Shown: positions 1 through 8,926, counted from the stretch's first letter. The stretch: DNA of 64,000 nucleotides from Tianweitania aestuarii (GCF_018457165.1 NZ_JAFMNX010000001.1:868001-932000), one strand, 5' to 3'. The notes: generated by a model from the sequence alone, not told the origin. Numbers and translations: made by a program.

Positions 1-65
1 GGTCTGCGCGGCGCGATGTGGCGCTGCGGCTGACCGGCACGGTGCCGGCCTTGTTGCAGCGCTGA
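1..65 (+). CDS. 3' end of an unidentified gene (partial)
   Basis: Frame 3 of the plus strand is open from the window edge to a TGA at 63-65 and reads SARRDVALRLTGTVPALLQR. The stop lies only 4 bases before the stop of the convergent DUF1254 gene, which is what one expects of a real convergent gene end. Twenty residues are too few to assign a family. The fragment could also be a chance open stretch in GC-rich DNA. Confidence 0.35.
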   Translation, partial: SARRDVALRLTGTVPALLQR

Positions 66-69
66 GGCT

Positions 70-618
70 TCAGCCCAGCGGCTCGCAGTCGAGGTCGCGG
101 AAGAAGCGGTCGGCGACGCCGGTCCAGCTTTGGTTGGGCACAAGCGCGCGCACGAGCACGATGCCCTGGCTGGTCGTGCTTTCGATGAACACGGCACGCT
201 CGAGCTCGGGCGGCATGGCGCGACGCATTTCGATCATCTGCATGGGCGACAGGATCACCACGTCGAGCGACCCGGTGGCGGAAGCGCGATCGGTGAGGCT
301 GTAGGTGGTCTGGCCGGCGCGGTCGTGGATCGACAGGCTCCAGAACGGCAGCTGATGCGGCGTGGACAGTTTCAGCCCGCCATCATCCAGATCGAAGCGG
401 CAGGCGGCGGCGCGAAACAGCGGATCGCCATCGCGCACCAGCGGCACGACATCGGCACCGGAACCCGTGGCCGGCGTGACCTGATAAAGCTCGCCGGCAG
501 CTTCCAGCTGGCTCCAGGCATCGCGGCTGGTGGTGGTGGGAATGAGAAACAGGATCGCGATGTGGATGATCGCGGCACCCACCAGGCCAACGAGGATCGC
601 GTAAAGCAGCTTACCCAT
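70..618 (-). CDS. DUF1254-family membrane-anchored protein
   Basis: This 182-aa protein begins with an N-terminal membrane segment (about residues 5-27, LLYAILVGLVGAAIIHIAIL) followed by a soluble domain resembling the short rhizobial DUF1254 proteins; its function is not known. I chose the ATG at 618 over an upstream TTG at 627. With that start it overlaps the end of the upstream DUF1214 gene by 8 bases, so the two are probably translationally coupled. DUF1254 and DUF1214 domains are usually found together, either fused or as neighbouring genes, and here they are split. The family call comes from the pairing and general composition, not a diagnostic motif. Confidence 0.6.
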   Translation of the reverse strand: MGKLLYAILVGLVGAAIIHIAILFLIPTTTSRDAWSQLEAAGELYQVTPATGSGADVVPLVRDGDPLFRAAACRFDLDDGGLKLSTPHQLPFWSLSIHDRAGQTTYSLTDRASATGSLDVVILSPMQMIEMRRAMPPELERAVFIESTTSQGIVLVRALVPNQSWTGVADRFFRDLDCEPLG

Positions 619-1198
619 CGCAGGCAATCCGGCGAATGGAAGGAAGCACGCTGTCGGTGAGGTCGGTTCGGTTGGCGATCGGCGTGTCGTAGAGCGTCAG
701 AACGAGCTGCATCGAGCCGGTGCCGGAAACGGGCAGCCAGTTTCCGGCAACAGGCTCGGCGCCGACTTCCAGAACAAAGCGCGTCGTTTCGGCTTCGCGC
801 AGAATGGCCAGCGAACTGGTCGCGGCGGCGCGCTCGCCGATGCCATCGAGCAGCGCGTGTTTTTCATCCGTGGCATAGAGCGTCCAGAAGCGAGCCGGCG
901 GCGTTTCGCCTTCAACTCGATAACGGCACCGGATGCTGAGCGGCTGGTTCTCCGTATCTTCTGACGCGCGGAACTCCACGCCTTCGGCGCGACCAAGCGC
1001 CAGCCCGCCTTCGCGGGCATAACGCGCCTGCATGTAGGGATCGGCATCGGGCGTGCCGATATCGGGGAAGGCCACCCACGGGCCGACGTGGATCGCGCCG
1101 AAGCTCGCGCTGTGGTTGAGCGCATAAAGCACGCTGCCAGCACCGCCGCCGATGGCGATGGCGAGAGCGAGACAAACGAGAAGAACGGTTTTCAGCAT
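611..1198 (-). CDS. DUF1214 domain protein with N-terminal membrane anchor
   Basis: This 195-aa protein has a hydrophobic N-terminus (MLKTVLLVCLALAIAIGGGA) that should act as a signal anchor. It is followed by an extracytoplasmic domain ending in a beta-rich stretch with the LVLTLYDTPI pattern seen in DUF1214 proteins. It is the first gene of a two-gene unit with the DUF1254-like gene, which it overlaps by 8 bases. Rhizobial genomes often carry this pair beside cell wall genes; here a class A penicillin-binding protein lies directly upstream on the same strand. The biochemical role is unknown. Confidence 0.65.
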   Translation of the reverse strand: MLKTVLLVCLALAIAIGGGAGSVLYALNHSASFGAIHVGPWVAFPDIGTPDADPYMQARYAREGGLALGRAEGVEFRASEDTENQPLSIRCRYRVEGETPPARFWTLYATDEKHALLDGIGERAAATSSLAILREAETTRFVLEVGAEPVAGNWLPVSGTGSMQLVLTLYDTPIANRTDLTDSVLPSIRRIACDG

Positions 1199-1279
1199 GC
1201 AGACGCCGTGGCGAGGTGTCCCGCCTTAGCGTGAGCCGGGTTGCCGCCGCAAGCGGCGTGATGGGTCAAGCCGCAGGCC

Positions 1280-3427
1280 TCAAAGAGCGGACAGCTTGCC
1301 GCTGGCCGAGACCTGAGCCGGCGCCGCGCCCGAGAAGGCGGCTTCGATTTCGGCCAGAACCCGTGTCGTGTCGGGCGACAGAATGCGCGGGGGTTCGCCG
1401 ATCGTGCTGTCGCCGGCCGATGATGCGATGCTGGCGATCGCCTGGTCGTCGGCGGGCTTGTCGATGAACGGCTTCTCAAGGCCGGGGATCGGTTTCACTT
1501 CCACATTGCGATGCGCATAGGCCATCAGGCGCTGCCAGACCATGGCGGGCAGGGAGCCGCCGGTCATCTCGTTGGAGGAGGTGAAGTCGTCATTGCCGAG
1601 CCAGACGGCGGCGAGATAGTTGCCGGTGAAGCCGACATACCAGGCGTCGCGATAAGCCTGCGTCGTGCCCGACTTGCCGCCCGAACGAATGCCGGGCAGG
1701 GCGGCGCGCCGGCCGGTGCCGATTTCCGGAACCTGCGCGAGCATCGTGTTCATCGACGCGGTCGCCTGTTCGGACAGAACACGGTGCGGCGGCGGCGCGT
1801 CACGGTCGTGATCGTAGAACACCTTGCCGGAATGGTTGGACAGCTGCGTGATGCCGTGGCGCATGCCGGCATAACCACCATTGGCAAAGACCTCGTAGCC
1901 GGTTGCCTGATCCATCACGGTCATGCCGGATGTACCGAGCACCATCGTCTTGTGGCCTTCGAGCTTCGATTCCACGCCGAAGGATTCCGCCATCGCCTTG
2001 ATCGGCCCAATGCCGAGATGATCCTTGGCAAGACGCACGGGCACGGTGTTGATCGACTTCACCAGAGCGGTGGTCAGCGACATGCGGCCGTTGAAGGAAC
2101 GGGCGTAATTCTTCGGCGACCAGCCGTTCCAGTTGATCGGACCGTCGGACACGACGGAGTCGGGCTTGAAGCCGTGTTCCATGGCCGTGGCATAGACATA
2201 GGGCTTAAACGACGAGCCCGTCTGCCGCAGCGCCTTGGTGGCGCGGTTGAACTGCGACGTGCCGTAATCGCGACCGCCGACAATGGCGCGCACGGCGCCG
2301 TTGGTTTCGAGCATCACCAGCGCGCCCTGGTCGACACGGTACTGCTTGCCGTGCTGGCGCAGCATGAATTCGAGCGACTCTTCGGCCGCATGTTGCAGGT
2401 TCAGGTCGATCGTGGTGCGCGCGACCATGGAGCGGATGCCGTAGGGTTCGGCGATCTGCTTGGCCTGTTCGAACGCCCAGTCGAGGAAATAATCGGGGCT
2501 CTGGCGTTCGCCGCGATCCACCACGCTTGCCGGATGCAAACGCGCGGACAGGACTTGGCCTTCGGTGAGGAAGCCGCCCTGAACGAGATTGCTCAGCACC
2601 TCGTTGGCGCGACCGCGCGCGGCCGGCAAATTGATGTGCGGCGCGTATTTGGCGGGCGCCTTGAACAGGCCGGCCAGCATCGCGGCTTCCGACAGGTTGA
2701 GGTCCTTCACCGACTTGCCGAAATAGAAATCCGCCGCAGCCGTGATGCCGAAGGTACCGCCGCCCATGTAGCCGCGGTCGAGATAGAGCTGGAGGATCTC
2801 CTTCTTGGAAAGGTTGGTTTCCAGCCAGATCGCGAGAAAGGCTTCCTTGATCTTGCGATCGAAGGTGCGCTCGTTGGTCAGAAACAGGTTCTTGGCGAGC
2901 TGTTGCGTCAGCGTCGAGCCGCCCTGCACCACGCCGTTGGCGCGCATGTTTTCGCTCATGGCGCGGGCGAGGCCGAGAAAATCGATGCCCCAATGGCTGA
3001 AGAAGCGGCGATCCTCGGTGGCAAGCAGCGCCTGGATCACGTGATCGGGCATCTCGTCCACGGGCACGGAATCGCGCTGGATGATGCCGCGCTGGCCGAT
3101 TTCGTTGCCGAAGCGATCGAGAAAGGTGACGGCGAAATCGCCCTGATTGCGCCAATCGGTCTTGGTTTCCTCGAAAGCGGGCATGGCGAGCGCCAGCATC
3201 ACCACGGCGCCGGCCGCGCCAAAGGTGAAGCCTTCGGACGCGATCTCGACCAGACCGCGCCGCCAGCCGCGCACGCGAAAGCGGCGTGAAAAGATGGTGA
3301 CGTTTTCCCAGCCGCGAGCGAGATGAAACCGCGCCTCGTAAACGGTGGAATCGAGCCACGCATCTGCCGCAAGCATTGCGGCAGACAGGCGACCGCGATT
3401 TCCGCGGGGTTTGTTTGGCTCATCCAT
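1280..3427 (-). CDS. Bifunctional class A penicillin-binding protein (transglycosylase/transpeptidase)
   Basis: It polymerises and cross-links peptidoglycan at the periplasmic face of the inner membrane. With the ATG at 3427 it is 715 aa: a cytoplasmic N-terminus, one membrane segment (about 67-84), a GT51 glycosyltransferase domain with catalytic Glu in TEDRRFFSH (E138) and the GGSTLTQQLAKNLF motif, then a transpeptidase domain. The transpeptidase motifs are all visible: SxxK as SSFK (S405), SxN as SIN in LVKSINTVPV, and KTG-type as KSGTT. The frame stays open up to 3697, but the upstream residues look non-coding (Cys- and His-rich), so the MDEPNKPRG start is preferred. It diverges from the GTA cluster. 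Confidence 0.9.
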   Translation of the reverse strand: MDEPNKPRGNRGRLSAAMLAADAWLDSTVYEARFHLARGWENVTIFSRRFRVRGWRRGLVEIASEGFTFGAAGAVVMLALAMPAFEETKTDWRNQGDFAVTFLDRFGNEIGQRGIIQRDSVPVDEMPDHVIQALLATEDRRFFSHWGIDFLGLARAMSENMRANGVVQGGSTLTQQLAKNLFLTNERTFDRKIKEAFLAIWLETNLSKKEILQLYLDRGYMGGGTFGITAAADFYFGKSVKDLNLSEAAMLAGLFKAPAKYAPHINLPAARGRANEVLSNLVQGGFLTEGQVLSARLHPASVVDRGERQSPDYFLDWAFEQAKQIAEPYGIRSMVARTTIDLNLQHAAEESLEFMLRQHGKQYRVDQGALVMLETNGAVRAIVGGRDYGTSQFNRATKALRQTGSSFKPYVYATAMEHGFKPDSVVSDGPINWNGWSPKNYARSFNGRMSLTTALVKSINTVPVRLAKDHLGIGPIKAMAESFGVESKLEGHKTMVLGTSGMTVMDQATGYEVFANGGYAGMRHGITQLSNHSGKVFYDHDRDAPPPHRVLSEQATASMNTMLAQVPEIGTGRRAALPGIRSGGKSGTTQAYRDAWYVGFTGNYLAAVWLGNDDFTSSNEMTGGSLPAMVWQRLMAYAHRNVEVKPIPGLEKPFIDKPADDQAIASIASSAGDSTIGEPPRILSPDTTRVLAEIEAAFSGAAPAQVSASGKLSAL

Positions 3428-3599
3428 GGCGACGTCCGGCAAGCTTTTCGACGCGATACAAACAGGTGCATGCAGGTCAGGCGCGTCCCTTCGCCCGGAC
3501 TTACGATGGCAGGCTTTCATGTCACACTTCAAGGAGAAACGGGACAGAGCAGCAGATCTACCTGAAAGGGATGAATCAACGATGATAGGAAAATAGTCC

Positions 3600-3628
3600 T
3601 TGACACCGTGACGGTGCTCGGGTAGGTT
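3600..3628 (+). promoter_or_regulatory. Putative sigma-70-type promoter of the GTA cluster
   Basis: A perfect TTGACA (3600-3605) is followed after exactly 17 bases by TAGGTT (3623-3628), about 93 bases before the first GTA gene. The spacer begins with the small inverted repeat CACCG-TGA-CGGTG (3604-3616), which overlaps the -35 box and could bind a regulator. The -10 box is a weak match. This is an assignment by pattern only. Confidence 0.45.
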
Positions 3629-3720
3629 TCCCTTATCGTCACACAGTTGCGACCAAGGCGGGCGGCGCGCTCGATGCCTGGCAGTGTGGCACGACACTCA
3701 AGACACGTGGATGGATTTTC

Positions 3721-4191
3721 ATGGGAGCAAAGGCCGAGAAGGTCTGGGCTGCCCTTCGTGCGCTTTACGAAGGGGAGACGGTGGGGTTTGGCCTGTTGGC
3801 GCAAGTGGCTGAAATGAATGAAGTCCGGCTCCAATGCCGGGCGGAGCGGGAAGGTTGGATCGAGGGTGGCGCCTTGGCGGTCCAGCGCAAGCAGAAGGGC
3901 CGTCTGCTGAAATCGATCGAAAAGCTGGAAGGTCAGGTCGACCTTCTGATCGAAGGCAGTGCCGAGAACGAGGGGAGGATCGACAAAGCCAAGCTCGACC
4001 TTCTGAACCTGCTTCTGCGCTCGGTCGAGAAGCTGAAGGAGATGCTGCCGTCCGAACCGGAAAAGGCAAAACTGAGGGTCAGGGATCGAGATGTCCGCGT
4101 TTCAAAAATATTGCAGCATCTCGATGGACGAATTTCAGAGCTCGCTCGGCATTTCGCTGCCGCGATGGTCGAAGCGGATCGGAGCAAGTGA
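3721..4191 (+). CDS. GTA small terminase-like protein (g1)
   Basis: This 156-aa, highly charged and largely helical protein is the first gene of the GTA operon, where g1 encodes the small terminase subunit that regulates packaging. An N-terminal stretch (KVWAALRALYEGETVGFGLLAQVAEMNE) looks like a helix-turn-helix used by rhizobial g1 homologues. The middle (about 60-120) is coiled-coil-like, rich in Lys, Glu and Leu. In RcGTA the small terminase lacks sequence-specific DNA recognition, which underlies random packaging; that is family knowledge and not visible here. The ribosome binding site is weak. The 3' end overlaps the terminase gene by 101 bases if the terminase starts at 4091. Confidence 0.7.
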   Translation: MGAKAEKVWAALRALYEGETVGFGLLAQVAEMNEVRLQCRAEREGWIEGGALAVQRKQKGRLLKSIEKLEGQVDLLIEGSAENEGRIDKAKLDLLNLLLRSVEKLKEMLPSEPEKAKLRVRDRDVRVSKILQHLDGRISELARHFAAAMVEADRSK

Positions 4192-5437
4192 CGCAAGCCT
4201 GATCGCGGCCGAATGGGTGATGACCGCCCGGCCGCAGCAATATCCGCTGTTCGACGACAAGCCCGACACCTGGCTGGTGATCGGCGGGCGGGGGTCGGGC
4301 AAGACGCGATTGGGCGCAGAATGGGTGAATGCGATGGTGCGGGGCTTCCCGCCCTTCGCGGAGCTTGGCGACCGGCACGGACAGATCGCGCTGGTGGGGG
4401 AAACGCTGGGCGATGTGCGCGAGGTGATGATCGACGGGCCGTCCGGTCTGGTGACGATCGCCCGGCATGACCGGCCGCGCTTCGAAGCCACGCGGCGCAG
4501 GCTCGTTTGGGACAACGGCGCGGTGGCGCAGATCTTTTCGTCCGAGGATCCGGAAAGTCTTCGCGGACCGCAGTTCGCGGCGGCCTGGTGCGATGAAGTC
4601 GCCAAATGGAAGAACGCCGATGCGGTGTTCGACATGCTGCAGTTCGGGCTTCGATTGGGCAATCGGCCGCGGCAGATTTTGACCACGACGCCGAAGCCGA
4701 CGCCGCTGATGAAGCGGCTGCTTGCTGATCCCACGATCGCCGTGACGCGGATGAAAACGAGCGACAATGCCGACAATCTCGCGCCGAGCTTCATGGCCAC
4801 GATGAACAGGCTTTATGGCGGCACGCGGCTGGGACGGCAGGAGCTGGAGGGCGAGCTGATCGAAGATCGCGCCGATGCGCTTTGGACGCGCGCTCTGCTG
4901 GAAGGGGCGCGGCGGCCGGTTGGCGAGATCGGGCGCATCGTTGTGGCCGTCGATCCGCCGGCGGGTGGCCAGGGCAAGGGCAACCGCTGCGGCATCGTTG
5001 CGGCTGGCCTGGATGCCGAAGGGCATGCCGTGGTGCTGGCGGATGCGACGGTTTCGGGCGTCGGACCGAACCAGTGGGCGGCGGCGGTGGTGCAGCTTTA
5101 CGCCAAACTCGACGCGGATTGCATCGTGGCGGAAGTAAACCAGGGCGGCGCGATGGTGGAAAGCGTGCTGCGCGCGGTGGATGCTGATGTGCCGGTCAAG
5201 CCGGTGCGCGCCAAACGGGGCAAGTGGCTGCGGGCCGAACCGGTCGCGGCGCTTTATGCGCAGGGTCGCGTGATCCATGCGGAGCGCTTTCCCGAACTGG
5301 AAGACGAAATGTGCGACTTCGGCGCGGATGGTTTGGCTGATGGCCGCTCGCCGGATCGGGTGGATGCGCTCGTCTGGGCGATCAGCGAACTGACCGCGGC
5401 CGAGAGTGCCGCGCCGCGCATCCGGCAGATGCGCTGA
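4091..5437 (+). CDS. GTA large terminase (g2)
   Basis: This is the ATP-driven packaging motor and headful nuclease. It has 448 aa: a Walker A motif GGRGSGKT (65-72), a Walker B-like stretch with catalytic acid in AAWCDEVAKW (D168-E169), and a C-terminal RNase H-like nuclease whose first acid is in VVAVDPPAGG (D288). Size and architecture match the DNA-packaging family of RcGTA g2. The ATG at 4091 follows a purine-rich stretch ending GGATCGAG and gives a 101-base overlap with g1. Later in-frame ATGs at 4124 and 4220 are possible; the last still keeps the whole ATPase domain. The true start is therefore uncertain, while the family assignment is secure. Confidence 0.92.
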   Translation: MSAFQKYCSISMDEFQSSLGISLPRWSKRIGASDASLIAAEWVMTARPQQYPLFDDKPDTWLVIGGRGSGKTRLGAEWVNAMVRGFPPFAELGDRHGQIALVGETLGDVREVMIDGPSGLVTIARHDRPRFEATRRRLVWDNGAVAQIFSSEDPESLRGPQFAAAWCDEVAKWKNADAVFDMLQFGLRLGNRPRQILTTTPKPTPLMKRLLADPTIAVTRMKTSDNADNLAPSFMATMNRLYGGTRLGRQELEGELIEDRADALWTRALLEGARRPVGEIGRIVVAVDPPAGGQGKGNRCGIVAAGLDAEGHAVVLADATVSGVGPNQWAAAVVQLYAKLDADCIVAEVNQGGAMVESVLRAVDADVPVKPVRAKRGKWLRAEPVAALYAQGRVIHAERFPELEDEMCDFGADGLADGRSPDRVDALVWAISELTAAESAAPRIRQMR

Positions 5438-5463
5438 CCTGAACTCAATAAAACAAGGCTGGG

Positions 5464-6621
5464 ATGATGAAGGCTTGGAACTGGCCGTGGCGGAGCGTGG
5501 CCGTAAGCCCCGAGCGCAAGGAGGCCGGCGGGATCGGCTTCGTGGCGCTGCATGGGCAAGCCGCCGCACACTGGACGCGGCGCGATTACGGAGCGCTGGC
5601 GCGCGAAGGTTACATGAAGAACCCGATCGTGCATCGCTCGGTGCGCATGATCGCGGAAGCGGCGGCGGCGGTGCCGTGGCTGCTGTATCAGGGCGTCACC
5701 GAGCATGACGCGCATCCGCTGCTGTCGCTTCTGGCGCGTCCGAACCGGCGCATGGCGGGTGCGGCCTTCATGGAGGGGCTGTACGGGCACCTGCTCTTGT
5801 CGGGCAATGCCTATATCGAGCTGGTGAGCGCGGGCGAGCGGCATGAGTTGCATCTCTTGCGGCCGGATCGAACGCGGGTGGCGACCGACGAACGTGGCTG
5901 GCCGGTGGCGCTTAACGTCGGCGAAGGGCGCGACAAGCGCTCCGTGCCGTTGGGGTCGGACGGGGCGCTGCAGCTGCAGCTGTTTCATCCCGTGGATGAT
6001 CATTACGGCTTCGCGCCCTTGGAGGCGGCATTGACGGCGCTCGATACGCATAATGCGGCGGGGCAGTGGAACAAGGCGCTGCTCGACAATTCGGCGCGGC
6101 CATCGGGTGCGCTGGTTTATGCGCCGAAAGAAGGCGGCAATCTCACCGACGAGCAGTTCGAGCGGCTGAAGGCGGAGCTGGAGGATGGCTATTCCGGTGC
6201 CAAGCGCGCCGGGCGTCCGCTGCTTCTGGAAGGCGGGCTCGACTGGAAGGCGATGGGCTATTCGCCCAAGGACATGGACTTCATCGAGGCCAAGAATGCC
6301 GCAAGCCGCGACATTGCGCTGGCCTTCGGGGTCCCGCCGATGCTGCTCGGGATCCCCGGCGACAACACCTATGCGAATTATCAGGAAGCCAACCGCGCCT
6401 TCTACCGCCTGACGGTGCTGCCGATGGTGGCGAAGACGGCGCGGGAGTTGTCGGCCTGGCTCGGGCCGACCTTTAGCGAAGGCTTGAGGCTCTGGTTCGA
6501 TGCCGACCAGATCGAGGGTCTGGCAGCCGAGCGCGAGGCGCTGTGGTCGCGGCTGAGTGCGGCGACGTTCCTGACCGACGACGAGAAACGCGAGGCGGTC
6601 GGTTATCGGCCGCTGGCCTGA
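5464..6621 (+). CDS. GTA portal protein, HK97 family (g3)
   Basis: This 385-aa protein would form the dodecameric ring through which DNA enters the capsid and to which the tail joins. The HK97-portal fold is recognisable from the N-terminal NPIVHRSVRMIAEAAAAVPW segment, the central GNAYIEL motif, and the C-terminal GVPPMLLGIPGDNTYANYQ stretch typical of this family. The start is one of two adjacent ATGs (5464 or 5467). It lies 26 bases after the terminase stop and 25 bases before the next gene, consistent with one operon. Confidence 0.93.
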   Translation: MMKAWNWPWRSVAVSPERKEAGGIGFVALHGQAAAHWTRRDYGALAREGYMKNPIVHRSVRMIAEAAAAVPWLLYQGVTEHDAHPLLSLLARPNRRMAGAAFMEGLYGHLLLSGNAYIELVSAGERHELHLLRPDRTRVATDERGWPVALNVGEGRDKRSVPLGSDGALQLQLFHPVDDHYGFAPLEAALTALDTHNAAGQWNKALLDNSARPSGALVYAPKEGGNLTDEQFERLKAELEDGYSGAKRAGRPLLLEGGLDWKAMGYSPKDMDFIEAKNAASRDIALAFGVPPMLLGIPGDNTYANYQEANRAFYRLTVLPMVAKTARELSAWLGPTFSEGLRLWFDADQIEGLAAEREALWSRLSAATFLTDDEKREAVGYRPLA

Positions 6622-6646
6622 AGAGCGGGCCTTAAGGACAATCATC

Positions 6647-6970
6647 ATGAATGATACGGCCATGATCTGGCTGGCGCGTGGGCTTGGTGCCGCGGCCGGC
6701 TCGGCGATTTCGCTCGCCTATATCCTGCCGCGCGGACGGCGCGAGGCGGCGGTGCGCTTTGCGGTGGGGCTCGTCAGCGGCGTCGTGTTCGGCGGCGGCG
6801 TGGGGCTGAAGATCGCCGGGGAACTTGGGCTCGGCGCCGATCTCGCGCAGTTCGAACTGATGCTGATGGGCTCGGCCGCTGCCAGCCTTTGCGCCTGGTG
6901 GGCGCTGGGCTTTTTGATGCGGCTGTTCGAGCGCGGCACCAAACCAACCAATACAAGCGAGGCGCAATGA
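6647..6970 (+). CDS. Small membrane protein between portal and protease (g3.5 position, DUF6107-like)
   Basis: The 107-aa protein has about three hydrophobic segments (roughly 5-27, 38-60 and 73-95) separated by short charged loops. It occupies the position of RcGTA g3.5 between portal and protease. Rhizobial proteins of this place and size are annotated as DUF6107; their role is unknown. Its stop overlaps the start of the prohead protease in an ATGA (6967-6970), so the two are translationally coupled. I infer a membrane role, perhaps in assembly or release, but nothing in the sequence proves it. Confidence 0.7.
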   Translation: MNDTAMIWLARGLGAAAGSAISLAYILPRGRREAAVRFAVGLVSGVVFGGGVGLKIAGELGLGADLAQFELMLMGSAAASLCAWWALGFLMRLFERGTKPTNTSEAQ

Positions 6971-7626
6971 GCGGGATCGAAACCAAGCGCGTGGCGCTCA
7001 GCGTGGAAGAGGTGGACGCCGAAGGCTCGTTCACCGGCTATGCCAGCCTGTTCGGCGCGCCGGACCTCGGCCGCGACATCGTGGAACGCGGGGCGTTCGC
7101 GAAGTCGCTGCGGGCGCGTGGGGCTTCTGGCGTGCGGATGCTGTTCCAGCACGATCCGGCGCAGCCGATCGGCGTGTGGACCGAGCTGCGCGAAGACGAG
7201 CGCGGGCTCTTTGTGCGCGGCCGGCTGCAGACCGAAGTGGCGCGGGGGCGCGAGATCCTGGCGCTGATGAAAGCGGGTGCGCTGGACGGTTTGTCGATCG
7301 GCTTTCGGGCCGTGAAGGCGCGCAAGGAAGCGGCGACCGGGTTCCGGCGCATTCTGGAAGCGGACCTCTGGGAAATTTCGGTGGTGACGTTTCCCATGCT
7401 GCCGGGCGCGCGCATCCGCCAGGTGAAGAGCGGAGCGCAAAGCCTTCCCACGGTCAGAGAATTCGAACGCTGGCTCACGCAGGATGCTGGGCTGTCGCGG
7501 GCGCAAGCCAAGCTGGTGATCGCCAAGGGCTTCGCCGAACTGAAGCGCGAGCGAGACGCCGCGCATGGAACTCCCATCGGCGTGGCGGACACGATCCGCG
7601 CCGCCGCAAACCTGTTTCAGATTTGA
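6967..7626 (+). CDS. GTA prohead protease, HK97 family (g4)
   Basis: With the ATG at 6967 (4-base overlap with the preceding gene) this is a 219-aa serine protease that matures the capsid. The herpesvirus-type catalytic His is in MLFQHDPAQPIG and the catalytic Ser in LDGLSIGF, and the EISVVTFPMLPGARI segment is characteristic of the family. The frame is also open upstream to 6889 inside the membrane-protein gene, but the coupled ATG is clearly better. The C-terminal 70 residues (DAGLSRAQAKLVIAKGF) lie outside the protease fold and may act as a scaffold-like extension. The capsid gene follows 9 bases later. Confidence 0.93.
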   Translation: MSGIETKRVALSVEEVDAEGSFTGYASLFGAPDLGRDIVERGAFAKSLRARGASGVRMLFQHDPAQPIGVWTELREDERGLFVRGRLQTEVARGREILALMKAGALDGLSIGFRAVKARKEAATGFRRILEADLWEISVVTFPMLPGARIRQVKSGAQSLPTVREFERWLTQDAGLSRAQAKLVIAKGFAELKRERDAAHGTPIGVADTIRAAANLFQI

Positions 7627-7635
7627 GGACAAGAC

Positions 7636-8901
7636 ATGCAGACCATGCAGAAGCCAACTATGACGGCTGGGCGTGCGCCGGAGATCAAGAGCGCCGGTTC
7701 CTATGACGTGAAGGGCGCGTTCGACGATTTCATGGGCGCCTTCGAGGCGTTCAAGGACGCTAACGACACCCGGCTCGGCGAGCTCGAAACGCGTATGACG
7801 GCCGACGTGCTGTCGACCGACAAGGTCGATCGCATTTCGAGGGCGCTCGATGATCAGAAGCGCAAGCTGGACGAGCTGCTTTTGAAGAAGGCCCGCCCGA
7901 CGCTGGGGCGCAGCATTGAGGTTGGCGCCAGCGAACACAAGGATGCGTTCGAGGCCTATGTGCGTTCGGGTGACGAGCGCGGCATCCGCTCCGTTGAAGC
8001 CAAGGCGATGAGCCTGGGCACTGGTTCCGACGGCGGCTATCTCGTGCCGCGCGAAACGGAAACGGAGATCGCCAAGCGGTTGGCGGTTCTGTCGCCGATC
8101 CGCTCGATTGCGTCGGTGCGCCAGGTGTCCACGGCGGTTCTGAAGAAGCCGTTCGCCTTGACCGGTCCGGCAACGGGCTGGGTGGGCGAAACGGCGGCGC
8201 GCACGCAGACCGCAAGCCCGACGCTGGCCGAACTCGAGTTTCCGGCGGCCGAGCTCTACGCCATGCCTTCCGCCACGCAGGCGCTTCTGGAAGACAGCGC
8301 GATGGATCTCGACACCTGGCTGTCGGACGAAATCGAGCTCGCCTTTGCCGAACAGGAAGGCACAGCTTTCGTCCTCGGCAACGGCGTCAACAAGCCGAAG
8401 GGCTTTCTCGCCTATGACAAGGTTGCGGATGCCAACTGGTCCTGGGGTTCGCTCGGCACGATCGCGACGGGTACGGCCGGTGCCTTTGCCGCGACCAACC
8501 CGGCCGACAAGCTCGTCGATCTCATCTACGCGCTGAAGGCAGGCTATCGCGAAAACGCGTCTTTCGTGATGAACCGCAAGACGCAGGCCGCCGTGCGCAA
8601 GATGAAGGACGGCGACGGCAATTACCTCTGGCAGCCGCCGGCGGCTGTCGGTCAGAAGGCCTCGCTGATGGGCTTCCCCGTAGTGGAAGCCGAGGACATG
8701 CCGGATATCGCGGCGGATTCGACGGCGATCGCCTTCGGTGACTTTGCCCGCGGCTATCTGATCGTCGACCGCACCGGCGTGCGCGTGCTGCGCGATCCGT
8801 ATTCCGCCAAGCCCTATGTCCTGTTCTACGTGACCAAGCGCGTCGGCGGCGGCGTGCAGGACTTCAGCGCGATCAAGCTCCTGAAGTTCGCGACGGCCTG
8901 A
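7636..8901 (+). CDS. GTA major capsid protein, HK97 family (g5)
   Basis: The 421-aa capsid precursor has an N-terminal helical delta/scaffold region (about 20-85, rich in Asp, Lys and Leu) followed by the HK97 core, which opens with the characteristic SLGTGSDGGYLVP segment. The neighbouring prohead protease probably removes the N-terminal region at a site before that segment, as in RcGTA and HK97; the exact site cannot be read here. The protein ends in a family-typical FYVTKRVGGGVQDFSAIKLL stretch. A strong terminator hairpin starts 28 bases after its stop, the only such signal inside the cluster. Confidence 0.95.
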   Translation: MQTMQKPTMTAGRAPEIKSAGSYDVKGAFDDFMGAFEAFKDANDTRLGELETRMTADVLSTDKVDRISRALDDQKRKLDELLLKKARPTLGRSIEVGASEHKDAFEAYVRSGDERGIRSVEAKAMSLGTGSDGGYLVPRETETEIAKRLAVLSPIRSIASVRQVSTAVLKKPFALTGPATGWVGETAARTQTASPTLAELEFPAAELYAMPSATQALLEDSAMDLDTWLSDEIELAFAEQEGTAFVLGNGVNKPKGFLAYDKVADANWSWGSLGTIATGTAGAFAATNPADKLVDLIYALKAGYRENASFVMNRKTQAAVRKMKDGDGNYLWQPPAAVGQKASLMGFPVVEAEDMPDIAADSTAIAFGDFARGYLIVDRTGVRVLRDPYSAKPYVLFYVTKRVGGGVQDFSAIKLLKFATA

Positions 8902-8926
8902 TCGGGCCGCGCCTGAAGAAACACAT

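Noticed and set aside
1511-3289. Long 592-aa plus-strand frame opposite the penicillin-binding protein
   Set aside because: It is the antisense shadow of a GC-rich gene whose motifs are certain; the translation is His/Arg/Gly-rich without recognisable domains.
4079-5569. 496-aa minus-strand frame across the terminase gene
   Set aside because: Spans the gap between two confident plus-strand genes; composition is Arg/His/Pro-rich as expected of antisense frames.
6889-6966. Longer start for the prohead protease
   Set aside because: The extra 26 residues are the out-of-frame tail of the membrane-protein gene; the ATGA-coupled start at 6967 fits the family.
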